Shown here piece by piece: positions 1-7,547 of a stretch of 14,343 nt of DNA. The stretch covers positions 1 through 14,343 of the forward strand of contig SFHY01000020.1 in NCBI GenBank assembly GCA_004556255.1, in the 5' to 3' direction. Within the stretch, counting starts at the first letter, position 1. Each line of letters starts with the position of its first letter. The notes below the pieces were generated by a model. The model was given only the letters and a program-made list of their open reading frames with translations, was not told the DNA's origin and ran no database searches. Both the position numbers and the translations under genes were made by a program. This stretch comes from Lactobacillus delbrueckii (GTDB lineage: Bacteria; Bacillota; Bacilli; Lactobacillales; Lactobacillaceae).

Positions 1-786
1 ATGACCAGGTCGGTGATCGACTTTTACCAGACCAATGACGTGGGCTGGCTGATGACCCAGCTGCACAAGTATGTCTCTGAAAAAACGATCTCCAGCCAGG
101 TCAAGAGCAGTTTGACCGCGCTGACAGCGGCCTTTAAGGGTTTCGGCTCGGTCGCCATGTCTTTTATTATGGCCCTGGTCTTGAGTTTCTTTTACACGAT
201 TGAGTTAAAAGAAATGCACACCTTCAGCCAGTCTTTCTTGAAGTCCGACCTCTTTGGCTGGCTCTTTGAAGACATTGCCTACTTTGGCCGCAAGTTCACC
301 AATACTTTTGGGGTGGTGCTGGAAGCCCAGTTCTTGATTGCCCTCTGCAACACGGCTTTGACCATTGTCTGCCTGGCTATTATGAAAATGCCGCAGATTT
401 TTGCCCTGGGCCTCATGGTTTTCATCTGCAGCCTGGTCCCGGTGGCCGGGGTGATCATTTCCTTGATCCCTCTGTCTCTGGTGGCTTATACGGTCGGCGG
501 GATCCAGGATGTGATCTACATTTTGATCATGATCGCCGTCCTGCACACCCTGGAAACCTATATCTTGAACCCGAAATTCATGTCCAGCAAGACGGAATTG
601 CCGATCTTCTACACCTTCGTTGTCCTGCTCTTTGGCGAGCACTTCTTCGGCACCTGGGGCTTGATCGTCAGCGTCCCGATCTTTACTTTCTTTTTGGATA
701 TTTTGGGTGTAAAAAACATCAACAGCAAGCAGGAGAAGCTGCAGGATGCCAGAAGCCGGTTGGAACACAAGCGGCTGGAAAAATAG
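1..786 (+). CDS. AI-2E/PerM-family membrane transporter, C-terminal part (5' end outside window)
   Basis: This is the C-terminal 261 residues of a polytopic membrane protein of the AI-2E transporter (PerM, formerly UPF0118) family. The frame is open from the first base and family members are about 350-380 aa, so roughly 100 N-terminal residues should lie upstream; the ATG at position 1 is probably internal. Hydrophobic segments are visible at about residues 49-68, 109-128, 133-165 (probably two spans), 169-186 and 201-236. The conserved family stretch around residues 145-150 (LVPVAG), the E-x-Y-x-L-x-P block at 185-191 and the GTWGLIVSVP block at 217-226 are present. The tail from residue 240 is charged and probably cytoplasmic. 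Despite the family name, members carry varied small molecules or ions and the substrate here cannot be told. A terminator follows, so it is transcribed separately from the FAS operon. Confidence 0.88.
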   Translation: MTRSVIDFYQTNDVGWLMTQLHKYVSEKTISSQVKSSLTALTAAFKGFGSVAMSFIMALVLSFFYTIELKEMHTFSQSFLKSDLFGWLFEDIAYFGRKFTNTFGVVLEAQFLIALCNTALTIVCLAIMKMPQIFALGLMVFICSLVPVAGVIISLIPLSLVAYTVGGIQDVIYILIMIAVLHTLETYILNPKFMSSKTELPIFYTFVVLLFGEHFFGTWGLIVSVPIFTFFLDILGVKNINSKQEKLQDARSRLEHKRLEK

Positions 787-825
787 CATAAGATTTTTTA
801 AAAATAATAACTTAGTCGACAGACT

Positions 826-855
826 CGGAGCAAGAGCTCCGGGCCTTTTCTTTTT
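826..855 (+). terminator. Rho-independent terminator after the AI-2E-family gene
   Basis: A perfect 6-bp stem CGGAGC / GCTCCG (826-831 with 836-841) closes an AAGA loop. After GGCC it is followed by a T-rich run (846-855, one C interruption). It lies 40 bp after the stop codon of the upstream gene and separates it from the FAS promoter. Confidence 0.8.
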
Positions 856-999
856 ACCTCAAAAATTTTGCCCCCTAAAAATAAAAAAAGCTATACATAG
901 GACAGGAAAGCAAAAAATAAAAAGTTTTTTACTATCTAAAAAGCCTTATGAATACTAGCTTTATATGTCCTTTGTAGACTATACAATGCGCAAACAGTA

Positions 1000-1027
1000 T
1001 TGACTTTTCTCAGACCAGGACTATACT
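1000..1027 (+). promoter_or_regulatory. Sigma-A-type promoter of the FAS operon
   Basis: A -35 hexamer TTGACT (1000-1005) and a -10 hexamer TATACT (1022-1027) are separated by 16 bp in an AT-rich spacer. The predicted start, near 1034, would give a leader of about 40 nt before fabH. This is the best promoter match upstream of the operon. No other gene start lies between the terminator at 826-855 and fabH, so it most likely drives the whole fab-acc cluster. Confidence 0.65.
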
Positions 1028-1040
1028 TTATACTTGTCAA

Positions 1041-1056
1041 CAAAATTATAGTTTTG
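1041..1056 (+). promoter_or_regulatory. Near-perfect palindrome in the FAS leader (candidate operator)
   Basis: CAAAATTATAGTTTTG is a 16-bp palindrome with one mismatched pair. It sits just downstream of the predicted transcription start and just before the fabH ribosome binding site, a position where a bound repressor could block transcription. It does not match the TTTGA-N3-TCAAA form I expect for the MarR-family regulator FabT. The regulator, if any, is unknown. Confidence 0.35.
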
Positions 1057-1075
1057 AGATGGAAAGGAGTCAGCC

Positions 1076-2035
1076 TTGCCTTATGTCAGAATTGCAAAAA
1101 GCAGCCGTTACCTGCCCGAATTCGCGGTCAGCAACGACGACTTGAGCCGGATCATGGAAACTAGTGATGACTGGATCAAGAGCCGGACCGGGATTTCCAG
1201 CCGGCGGATCAGTCAACAGGAAAACACCTCGGATCTGGCCAGCCAGGTAGCCAAGCAGCTCTTGGCTGACGAGGACCCAGCAGAAGTTGACCTGATCATT
1301 GTCGCGACCATGTCGCCCGATGCCTATACCCCGGCCACGGCGGCCCTGGTTCAAGCAGCGGTAGGGGCAGAAAACGCGGCCTGCTTTGACCTGTCAGCTG
1401 CCTGTTCCGGTTTTGTCTATGCTTTAGACGTGGCGGAAAAAATGCTGACGCGGCCGGACGGTCTGGCCCTGGTAATCGGGGCGGAAACACTGTCCAAGCT
1501 AGTTGACTGGCAGGACCGGACGACGGCTGTCCTCTTCGGGGATGGCGCCGGCGGGGTCCTGGTCAAAAAAGACGCCCTTGAGCCGTGCTTTTTGGCTAGC
1601 CAATTAAGAAGCTATGGCCACTTGGCCAAGTTCCTGTCAGCTGGCCAGACCAGCTTGCTGCCCTTTCCCGGCCCGGTAACGGGCCTGGCCCCCTTCAAGA
1701 TGGAGGGGCGGGAGGTTTACAAGTTCGCCACCCACAAGGTTCCGGAAGTAATCACCGCCTGTTTAGAGGAAGCTGGCGTTGATTTAGCGGAAGTTGACCT
1801 TTTCCTCTTGCACCAGGCCAATTACCGGATCATCAAGCAGGTAGCCAAAAGGCTGGATTTGCCGGAGGAAAAATTCCCCTGCAACATTGCCGAATACGGC
1901 AATACCTCAGCGGCCAGTGAAGCTATTCTCTTGGCTGAACTGGTCGAAGATGGAAAGGCGAAAGCAGGCGACCTGGTCGTCCTGGCCGGCTTTGGCGGGG
2001 GCTTAACCGCGGCCGCCCAGCTGGTCAGACTATAA
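1076..2035 (+). CDS. fabH: Beta-ketoacyl-ACP synthase III (FabH)
   Basis: FabH starts fatty acid synthesis by condensing an acyl-CoA primer (usually acetyl-CoA) with malonyl-ACP in the cytosol. The 319-aa product is normal in length. The thiolase-fold triad is visible as Cys110 (in DLSAACSG), His246 (LLHQAN) and Asn276 (EYGNTSAAS). The N-terminus (PYVRIAKSSRYLPE, then SNDDL and TSDDWI) aligns with known FabH starts, which supports a TTG start at 1076. It is preceded by AAAGGAG (1063-1069) with 6-nt spacing, and no in-frame ATG fits. It is the first gene of the FAS operon; the fabT regulator gene commonly found directly upstream in related bacteria is absent. The rare TTG start may limit how much of this rate-setting enzyme is made. 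Confidence 0.95.
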   Translation: MPYVRIAKSSRYLPEFAVSNDDLSRIMETSDDWIKSRTGISSRRISQQENTSDLASQVAKQLLADEDPAEVDLIIVATMSPDAYTPATAALVQAAVGAENAACFDLSAACSGFVYALDVAEKMLTRPDGLALVIGAETLSKLVDWQDRTTAVLFGDGAGGVLVKKDALEPCFLASQLRSYGHLAKFLSAGQTSLLPFPGPVTGLAPFKMEGREVYKFATHKVPEVITACLEEAGVDLAEVDLFLLHQANYRIIKQVAKRLDLPEEKFPCNIAEYGNTSAASEAILLAELVEDGKAKAGDLVVLAGFGGGLTAAAQLVRL

Positions 2036-2115
2036 GAGCATTTGTTTATTCACTTGTTTGAGATTAGTTGATTTTGATTTTTAGTTTTAGTTATTTTTTA
2101 AAAAGGAGCAGACAC

Positions 2116-2361
2116 ATGTCAGAAGCAGAAATTTTCGCAACTGTAAAGAAGATCGCCGTTGAAGAACTGGACGTTGAAGAAGACCAAGTGACCATGGAAG
2201 CCAACATCAAGGATGACTTGGAAGCTGACAGCCTGGACTTGTTCGAAATCGTCAATGAACTGGAAGACGAATACGACATCGAACTGGAAGCTGACGAAGA
2301 TACCAAGACGGTTGCCGACGTGGTGGCTTTGGTGCAAAAGCAGCTGGCAGAAAAGGACTAA
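2116..2361 (+). CDS. acpP: Acyl carrier protein (AcpP)
   Basis: This 81-aa acidic carrier protein holds the growing acyl chain as a thioester. The DSL motif at residues 38-40 supplies Ser39, the site for the 4'-phosphopantetheine arm. The protein is predicted to be a helical bundle rich in Glu and Asp, as usual for ACPs. The ATG at 2116 follows AAAGGAG (2102-2108) with 7-nt spacing; an in-frame extension upstream to 2068 has no ribosome binding site and would add sequence unlike any ACP. An 80-bp AT-rich gap separates it from fabH, the largest gap inside the operon. The phosphopantetheinyl transferase (AcpS) that activates it is not in this window. Confidence 0.96.
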   Translation: MSEAEIFATVKKIAVEELDVEEDQVTMEANIKDDLEADSLDLFEIVNELEDEYDIELEADEDTKTVADVVALVQKQLAEKD

Positions 2362-2373
2362 CAGGACCAGACC

Positions 2374-3318
2374 ATGAAATTCGGAATTCTCTTTGCCGGC
2401 CAAGGGGCCCAGCAGGCTGGGATGGGCCTGGATTTGCTAAGTGACCCCTTGTTTAAGGAAACAATTGACCAGGCCAGCCAGGCATGCGGCTTAGACTTGC
2501 CGAAAATCTGGAAAAACGACCGCGGCCAGCTGGATGAGACCAGGTATGTGCAGCCGGCTTTGGTGGCCTTTGAATACGGGATCTGGTGCATGCTTACCCG
2601 GGATACTGACCTGCCAATTTGCGGCCTGGCCGGCCTCTCCTTAGGCGAATACGGGGCGCTCTTAGCCAGCGGCAGTTTAACCTGGCCGGCAGGACTGGCC
2701 CTGGTCGCTGACCGGGGGGAATACATGCAGCTTGATTCAGAAAAGACAGCTAGCGGGATGCTAGCTTTGACCAAGCCGGATCTTCCTGCCTTAGAAGACT
2801 TTTTGCGGGAAAAGCGAGCAGCTGGCCAAGCAGTCTACCTGGCCAACTACAATTCACCTAAGCAGGTCGTTCTTGCCGGAGAAAAGCAGCTTTTGCCAGA
2901 ACTGGGCCAGGAAATTGCTGACCGCAAGCTGGCCAAAAGAGCAATTCCCCTGGATGTTGCCGGAGCTTTCCACACTCCCCTTTACCAGGCAGCCAGCCGG
3001 AAAATGGGCCAGCGGCTGAAGAATGAAACTTTTTCTGCCGGAACTTACCCAGTCATCAGCAATACCACTTGCCAGCCTTTTGTCCAAGAAGATCTGGCCA
3101 AAATCCTGGAAGTTCAGCTGATGGTGCCAACTCATTTTGACGCTTGCGTCAAAGGCCTGCTGGACTTAGGCATGACGGCCAGCCTGGAAATCGGCCCAGG
3201 CCACGCCCTGTCAGCTTTTGCCAAGCAGGCGGATAAGAGCCTAAAGACCTGGCAGGTCGGGAGTCTGGCTGAATACCAGCAGTTTGTAGAGGAGGAGCAG
3301 AATGGATTTACAAAATAA
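2374..3318 (+). CDS. fabD: Malonyl-CoA:ACP transacylase (FabD)
   Basis: FabD moves the malonyl group from malonyl-CoA, made by the Acc enzymes encoded downstream, to ACP. The 314-aa protein has the N-terminal GQGAQ motif (residues 9-13), the nucleophile Ser89 in GLSLGEY, Arg114 which binds the malonyl carboxylate, and catalytic His200 in GAFHTPL. Length is typical. The start codon follows acpP by 12 nt with a modest AGGA ribosome binding site at 2363-2366. Its 3' end overlaps fabG by 17 nt. Cysteine residues are unusually frequent near the N-terminal half, but no active-site residue is changed. Confidence 0.95.
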   Translation: MKFGILFAGQGAQQAGMGLDLLSDPLFKETIDQASQACGLDLPKIWKNDRGQLDETRYVQPALVAFEYGIWCMLTRDTDLPICGLAGLSLGEYGALLASGSLTWPAGLALVADRGEYMQLDSEKTASGMLALTKPDLPALEDFLREKRAAGQAVYLANYNSPKQVVLAGEKQLLPELGQEIADRKLAKRAIPLDVAGAFHTPLYQAASRKMGQRLKNETFSAGTYPVISNTTCQPFVQEDLAKILEVQLMVPTHFDACVKGLLDLGMTASLEIGPGHALSAFAKQADKSLKTWQVGSLAEYQQFVEEEQNGFTK

Positions 3319-4024
3319 GCGGGTCCTGGTAACCGGGTCAACGCAAGGAATCGGGGCTGCAACTGCCTTGGCTTTCGCGCAAAAGGGCTGCCAGGTGCTC
3401 TTAAATGGCCGGCGGCCGGAATTGCCGGAGGAAATCGCTGACCAGCTGGGAAAAATTGGGGCAGACTACCAGTATTTTTCCGCTGACGTCAGCGACGAAG
3501 GCGCGGTCAAGCAGCTTTTTAAAGAGATCGGCGATATTGACATCCTGGTCAACAATGCCGGCATCACTAGAGACCAGATTATGATCGGGATGAAGCTGGC
3601 CGACTTTGACCAGGTGATCAAGGTCAACTTACGGTCAAGCTTTATGCTGATCCAGAAGGCCTTGAAAAAAATGCTGAAAAAGCGGTCCGGGGCCATCATC
3701 AATATGGCCAGCATCGTTGGCCAGCACGGCAACGCCGGCCAGGCCAACTACGCGGCTTCAAAGGCCGGCGTGATTGCCTTGACCCAGACCGCGGCTAAGG
3801 AAGCAGCCGGGCGAGGCGTTCGCGTGAACGCGATCGCGCCGGGGATGATCGCCAGCCAAATGACCGCTGTCCTGCCAGATGAGGTCAAAGAGCAGGCACT
3901 TAGCCAAATTCCTTTGGCCCGCTTTGGCAAGGCAGAAGAAGTTGCCCAGGCGGCAGTCTTTTTGGCGGAAAACGACTATGTTACCGGCCAGACCCTGGTT
4001 GTTGACGGGGGAATGACCATTTAA
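3302..4024 (+). CDS. fabG: 3-oxoacyl-ACP reductase (FabG)
   Basis: FabG is the NADPH-dependent short-chain dehydrogenase/reductase that carries out the first reduction of the elongation cycle. The 240-aa product shows the Rossmann TGSTQGIG motif (11-18), NNAG (84-87) and the catalytic tetrad Asn109, Ser137, Tyr150 and Lys154 (YAASK). The PG-motif region after strand 6 (NAIAPG) is present. The ATG lies inside the end of fabD (17-nt overlap) and is preceded by a strong GAGGAGGAG ribosome binding site within fabD, so the two are probably translationally coupled. Confidence 0.95.
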   Translation: MDLQNKRVLVTGSTQGIGAATALAFAQKGCQVLLNGRRPELPEEIADQLGKIGADYQYFSADVSDEGAVKQLFKEIGDIDILVNNAGITRDQIMIGMKLADFDQVIKVNLRSSFMLIQKALKKMLKKRSGAIINMASIVGQHGNAGQANYAASKAGVIALTQTAAKEAAGRGVRVNAIAPGMIASQMTAVLPDEVKEQALSQIPLARFGKAEEVAQAAVFLAENDYVTGQTLVVDGGMTI

Positions 4025-4033
4025 GGAGAAGAT

Positions 4034-5254
4034 ATGCGAGTAGTAGTTACAGGCATGGGGGCAGTCAGCCCGAACGGCAATGGCTGCCAGGCTTTTGTTG
4101 AAAATACTTTAAATGGCGTTGTCGGCATCAAGCCGATCAAGAAGTTTGATGCCAGTGAGACCGGCATCGGCGTGGCCGGGGAAATCGATGATTTTGACGT
4201 CAGCCAGGTTGTGGGCAAGAAAAACGGCAAGCGGATGGACCTGTATTCCCAATACGCCATCCAGGCCTGCCAGGAAGCCTACGAGATGGCTGGCTTGACT
4301 CCGGAAACGGTAAAGGCGGAAGAGCTGGGCGTGATTTTTGGCTCAGGGATCGGGGGCTTGACCACGATTGAAGAGCAGGTCATCAAGATGCATGACAAGG
4401 GGCCAAAGCGGATTTCACCTTTCTTTATCCCGATGGCTATCGCCAACATGGCGGCTGGCAATATTTCCATCCGCTTCAATGCCAAAAATATCTCCACTTC
4501 CATCGTCACGGCTTGCGCCAGCGGGACCAACTCCATTGGGGAAGCCTACCGGCAGATCAAGGAAGGCCGGGCTGAAGTCGTGATTACCGGGGCCAGCGAA
4601 GCCAGCGTCAATGAAACGGCCATCTCCGGCTTCGCGGCCTTGACCGCCCTGTCAACCAGCAGCGACCCCTTAGAGGCATCCCTGCCCTTTGACCAAAACC
4701 GGCATGGCTTCGTCTTAGGTGAAGGGGCCGGGGCCTTGATCTTGGAAAGCCTGGACCATGCTCAAAAGCGGGGGGGCAAGATTTTGGCTGAAGTGGTTGG
4801 CTACGGGGCGACCAGCGATGCCTACCACATTACCAGTCCTGATCCTAAAGGCGAAGGAGCAGCCAGAGCCATGCGGCTGGCGGTTGAAGAAGCTGGCATT
4901 AAGCCAGACCAGGTTGGCTATATCAATGCCCACGGGACGGCCACTAAGGCCAATGACATTGGGGAAGCCAAGGCAATTAAAGCGGTCTTTGGCGACCAAG
5001 TCCTGGTTTCCTCTACCAAGGGGATGACCGGCCACCTCTTAGGGGCCGCCGGAGCGGTTGAAGCCGTCATCACCTGCGCCAGCCTGCAAAAAGGCATCTT
5101 GCCGGCCAATGTCGGCTGTTTTGCCCAGGACCCGGAATGCCCGGTCAAATTGGTAAAGGCAGGTGACCAGGAACAAGAAGTTGAATATGCCTTGAGCAAT
5201 TCCTTCGGCTTTGGCGGCCACAATGCCGTGTTAGCTTTTAGAAAGTGGGCCTGA
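4034..5254 (+). CDS. fabF: Beta-ketoacyl-ACP synthase II (FabF)
   Basis: FabF condenses malonyl-ACP with acyl-ACP to lengthen the chain. The 406-aa protein carries the KAS triad Cys161 (TACASG), His300 (NAHGT) and His334 (GMTGHLLG), with the supporting Lys329 and the C-terminal glycine-rich NSFGFGGHN block. The ATG at 4034 follows AAGGAG (4023-4028), which overlaps the fabG stop codon. No fabB-like second elongating synthase is present in the window. The downstream accB frame opens within the last codons of this gene. Confidence 0.95.
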   Translation: MRVVVTGMGAVSPNGNGCQAFVENTLNGVVGIKPIKKFDASETGIGVAGEIDDFDVSQVVGKKNGKRMDLYSQYAIQACQEAYEMAGLTPETVKAEELGVIFGSGIGGLTTIEEQVIKMHDKGPKRISPFFIPMAIANMAAGNISIRFNAKNISTSIVTACASGTNSIGEAYRQIKEGRAEVVITGASEASVNETAISGFAALTALSTSSDPLEASLPFDQNRHGFVLGEGAGALILESLDHAQKRGGKILAEVVGYGATSDAYHITSPDPKGEGAARAMRLAVEEAGIKPDQVGYINAHGTATKANDIGEAKAIKAVFGDQVLVSSTKGMTGHLLGAAGAVEAVITCASLQKGILPANVGCFAQDPECPVKLVKAGDQEQEVEYALSNSFGFGGHNAVLAFRKWA

Positions 5255-5727
5255 TTTTGGAAATAACAGATGTTGAAAGACTGCTGGACAAGTTTGAAAA
5301 GTCCAGCATCCGGGAAATGAAGCTGAGCTTGGATAATGTAGAGCTTTTTCTGAACAAAAATGAGTACACGCAAAGGACAGAGGCAGAAGCAGGCCCGGTT
5401 TTACCAGGCAAAAAAGCTGCTAGTCCGCTTTTGCCAAGCGAAAAAGCGGAAGCGCCAGCGCTTGTTCAAGCAGAAAAAACTGTATCCGGCCATGCCGTCA
5501 AGTCGCCCTTGGTTGGGACGATCTACCTGCAGCCAGCCCCGGACAAGCCAGCTTTTGTCAAGGCCGGTGACCAGGTCAAGGCCGGGCAGACCGTCTGCAT
5601 CGTGGAAGCCATGAAAATGATGACGGAGATCAAGAGCGATGTTTCCGGCACTGTCAAAAAAGTCTGCGTGGAAAACGAAGATCTGGTCGAATGCGAGCAA
5701 ACGCTCTTTTTGATTGAGGAGGCTTAG
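5245..5727 (+). CDS. accB: Biotin carboxyl carrier protein of acetyl-CoA carboxylase (AccB)
   Basis: AccB carries biotin between the carboxylase (AccC) and transferase (AccD/AccA) sites. The product is about 160 aa: a helical N-terminal segment (ITDVERLLDKFEKSSI, with the usual SSI pattern), a Pro/Ala/Lys/Glu-rich flexible linker (about 50-82), and a C-terminal biotinyl domain from about residue 85. The domain has the EAMKMM motif, with Lys124 as the biotinylation site. The start is uncertain. GTG at 5245 overlaps the fabF end by 10 nt and lacks a clear ribosome binding site. The in-frame TTG at 5257 has a weak AAAGTGG upstream (5242-5248) and gives a start closer to other AccB proteins. Either way, translation probably depends on fabF reading. 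birA, five genes downstream, encodes the ligase that would act on it. Confidence 0.93.
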   Translation: MGLILEITDVERLLDKFEKSSIREMKLSLDNVELFLNKNEYTQRTEAEAGPVLPGKKAASPLLPSEKAEAPALVQAEKTVSGHAVKSPLVGTIYLQPAPDKPAFVKAGDQVKAGQTVCIVEAMKMMTEIKSDVSGTVKKVCVENEDLVECEQTLFLIEEA

Positions 5728-5728
5728 C

Positions 5729-6172
5729 ATGACTGTTTTGGATTCCAGCCAAATACAAGAAATTATTCCCCACCGCTATCCCATGCTCTTGATTGACAAG
5801 GTCATCGACCTGGTTCCTGGCGAAAGTGCCGTGGCCATCCGCAACGTGACCAATAATGAGGCAGTTTTCCAGGGACATTTCCCGAGAAATCCTGTCTTGC
5901 CCGGGGTCTTGCTCGTGGAATCCCTGGCCCAAACCGGGGCAGTGGCCCTATTAAGCGACGACCGTTTCAAGGGGCAGACGGCCTATTTTGGCGGTATCAA
6001 AAATGCCAAGTTCCGCCAGATGGTCAAGCCGGGTGACCAGGTCAAGCTGGAAATGACTTTGGAAAAGGTCAAGGGCCATATCGGCCTGGGGCAGGGAATT
6101 GCCTGGGTCGACGGGAAAAAGGCCTGCACGGCGGAATTAACCTTCATGATTTCAGGTGAGAAAAATGTTTGA
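5729..6172 (+). CDS. fabZ: 3-hydroxyacyl-ACP dehydratase (FabZ)
   Basis: FabZ dehydrates 3-hydroxyacyl-ACP to trans-2-enoyl-ACP. The 147-aa hot-dog-fold protein has PHRYPMLLID near the N-terminus (14-23), the catalytic His50 in FQGHFP, and Glu64 (the FabZ-type glutamate; FabA has Asp here). ATG 5729 follows GAGGAGG (5716-5722) and begins one base after the accB stop codon. Its position between accB and accC matches the FabZ copy of other lactobacilli. In those genomes a second dehydratase/isomerase (FabN-like) near fabT makes unsaturated chains, and that gene is not in this window. The end overlaps accC by 8 nt. Confidence 0.94.
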   Translation: MTVLDSSQIQEIIPHRYPMLLIDKVIDLVPGESAVAIRNVTNNEAVFQGHFPRNPVLPGVLLVESLAQTGAVALLSDDRFKGQTAYFGGIKNAKFRQMVKPGDQVKLEMTLEKVKGHIGLGQGIAWVDGKKACTAELTFMISGEKNV

Positions 6173-7547
6173 GAAAGTTTTGGTCGCCAACCGGGGCGAA
6201 GCCGCGGTCCGCATCATCCGGACCCTTAAGGAAATGGGCATCAAGTCCGTCGCCATCTATTCAGTAGCTGACAGAGACAGCCTCCACGTCCAGCTGGCCG
6301 ATGAAGCGGTCTGCGTTGGCGGAAGCCGTCCCAGCGACTCCTACTTGAACATTAAAAACATCATCTCCGCGGCTACCGGGACCGGGGCCCAGGCCATTCA
6401 CCCGGGTTACGGCTTTTTGTCAGAAAGCGCGGAATTTGCCAGCCTCTGCGCGGCCTGCGGTTTGACCTTTATCGGGCCAAAGGCGGAAACCATTGACCAG
6501 ATGGGAAATAAGGAACACGCCCGCCAGCTGATGATCAAGCACAAGGTGCCGGTTACCCCGGGCAGTAAAGACTTTATCAAGTCACCCGAAGAAGCCAAAA
6601 AAGTTGCCGCTGAAGTCGGCTACCCGGTCTTATTGAAGGCCGCGGCCGGCGGAGGCGGGAAGGGGATCCGGCAGGTTAAAGAGCCTGGTGAAATGGCTGA
6701 TGCTTTCAGCCTGGCCCAAAATGAAGCCCGGCTGGATTTTGGCAATGACCAGATGTATCTGGAAAAGGTCTTGACCAATGTTAAGCATATCGAAGTCCAG
6801 GTCATCCGGGACAGCTTTGGCAATTGCGTCTACTTCCCGGAAAGAGACTGCAGCCTGCAGCGGCGCAAGCAAAAGGTGATCGAGGAGAGCCCTTGTGAAT
6901 TGATCAGTGAAAGCGAGCGGGAAAAGCTGGGTCAGATTGCTGTCCGGGCCGCGGAAGCAGCTGATTATCTGAATACAGGGACGATTGAATTTTTGATGGA
7001 CCAGGACCATAATTTCTACTTTATGGAAATGAACACCCGCCTGCAGGTTGAACACACAGTGACGGAAATGGTTACCGGGGTTGACCTGGTTAAGGCCCAG
7101 ATCCTGGTCGCGGCCGGGGAAAAATTGCCTTTTAAGCAAGCAGACTTAAGCTTTAAGGGCCACGCTATCGAATGCCGGATTAACGCGGAAGATGCTGATC
7201 GGGACTTCATGCCGTCAACCGGCCAGGTCGACTACCTCTTTTTGCCAGTCGGCAACCCGGGCATGAGGATTGATTCCGCCCTTTACCAGGATATGGTGGT
7301 TTCGCCCTTTTACGATTCCATGCTGGCCAAAATCATTGCCTTAGGCAGCAGCCGGCAAGAAGCAATTGCCCGGATGCGGCGGCTTTTAAAGGAGCTGGTG
7401 ATCCGGGGGGTTAAGACCAACCAGGACTTCCACCTGGCCATTCTGGCTGATCTGGAATTTAAGCTGGGGACTTTCACCAATACTTATTTGGAGAGGGAAT
7501 TTTTGCCCCGCTGGAAGGAACAGGTAGACAAGCATGAGGCTGTTTAA
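6165..7547 (+). CDS. accC: Biotin carboxylase subunit of acetyl-CoA carboxylase (AccC)
   Basis: AccC uses ATP and bicarbonate to carboxylate the biotin on AccB. The product is 460 aa from ATG 6165 (MFEKVLVANRGE, the usual family start); an upstream in-frame GTG at 6156 is less likely. The three parts are visible: the N-terminal biotin-carboxylase domain, the ATP-grasp domain with glycine-rich GGGGKG (162-167), Lys236-Gln region and the metal/active-site block EMNTRLQVEH (288-297, with Glu288, Asn290, Arg292 and Glu296), and the C-terminal domain. The ribosome binding site AGGTGAG (6154-6160) is inside fabZ. It overlaps fabZ by 8 nt and accD by 14 nt. Confidence 0.95.
   Translation: MFEKVLVANRGEAAVRIIRTLKEMGIKSVAIYSVADRDSLHVQLADEAVCVGGSRPSDSYLNIKNIISAATGTGAQAIHPGYGFLSESAEFASLCAACGLTFIGPKAETIDQMGNKEHARQLMIKHKVPVTPGSKDFIKSPEEAKKVAAEVGYPVLLKAAAGGGGKGIRQVKEPGEMADAFSLAQNEARLDFGNDQMYLEKVLTNVKHIEVQVIRDSFGNCVYFPERDCSLQRRKQKVIEESPCELISESEREKLGQIAVRAAEAADYLNTGTIEFLMDQDHNFYFMEMNTRLQVEHTVTEMVTGVDLVKAQILVAAGEKLPFKQADLSFKGHAIECRINAEDADRDFMPSTGQVDYLFLPVGNPGMRIDSALYQDMVVSPFYDSMLAKIIALGSSRQEAIARMRRLLKELVIRGVKTNQDFHLAILADLEFKLGTFTNTYLEREFLPRWKEQVDKHEAV

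Noticed and set aside
746..958. Small plus-strand frame after the AI-2E-family gene
   Set aside because: It overlaps the gene end and runs through the terminator hairpin; no ribosome binding site and no protein-like composition.
856..1075. Canonical FabT or FapR operator upstream of fabH
   Set aside because: I found no TTTGA-N3-TCAAA or FapR-like dyad; only the unrelated CAAAA/TTTTG palindrome is present, so I do not call either site.
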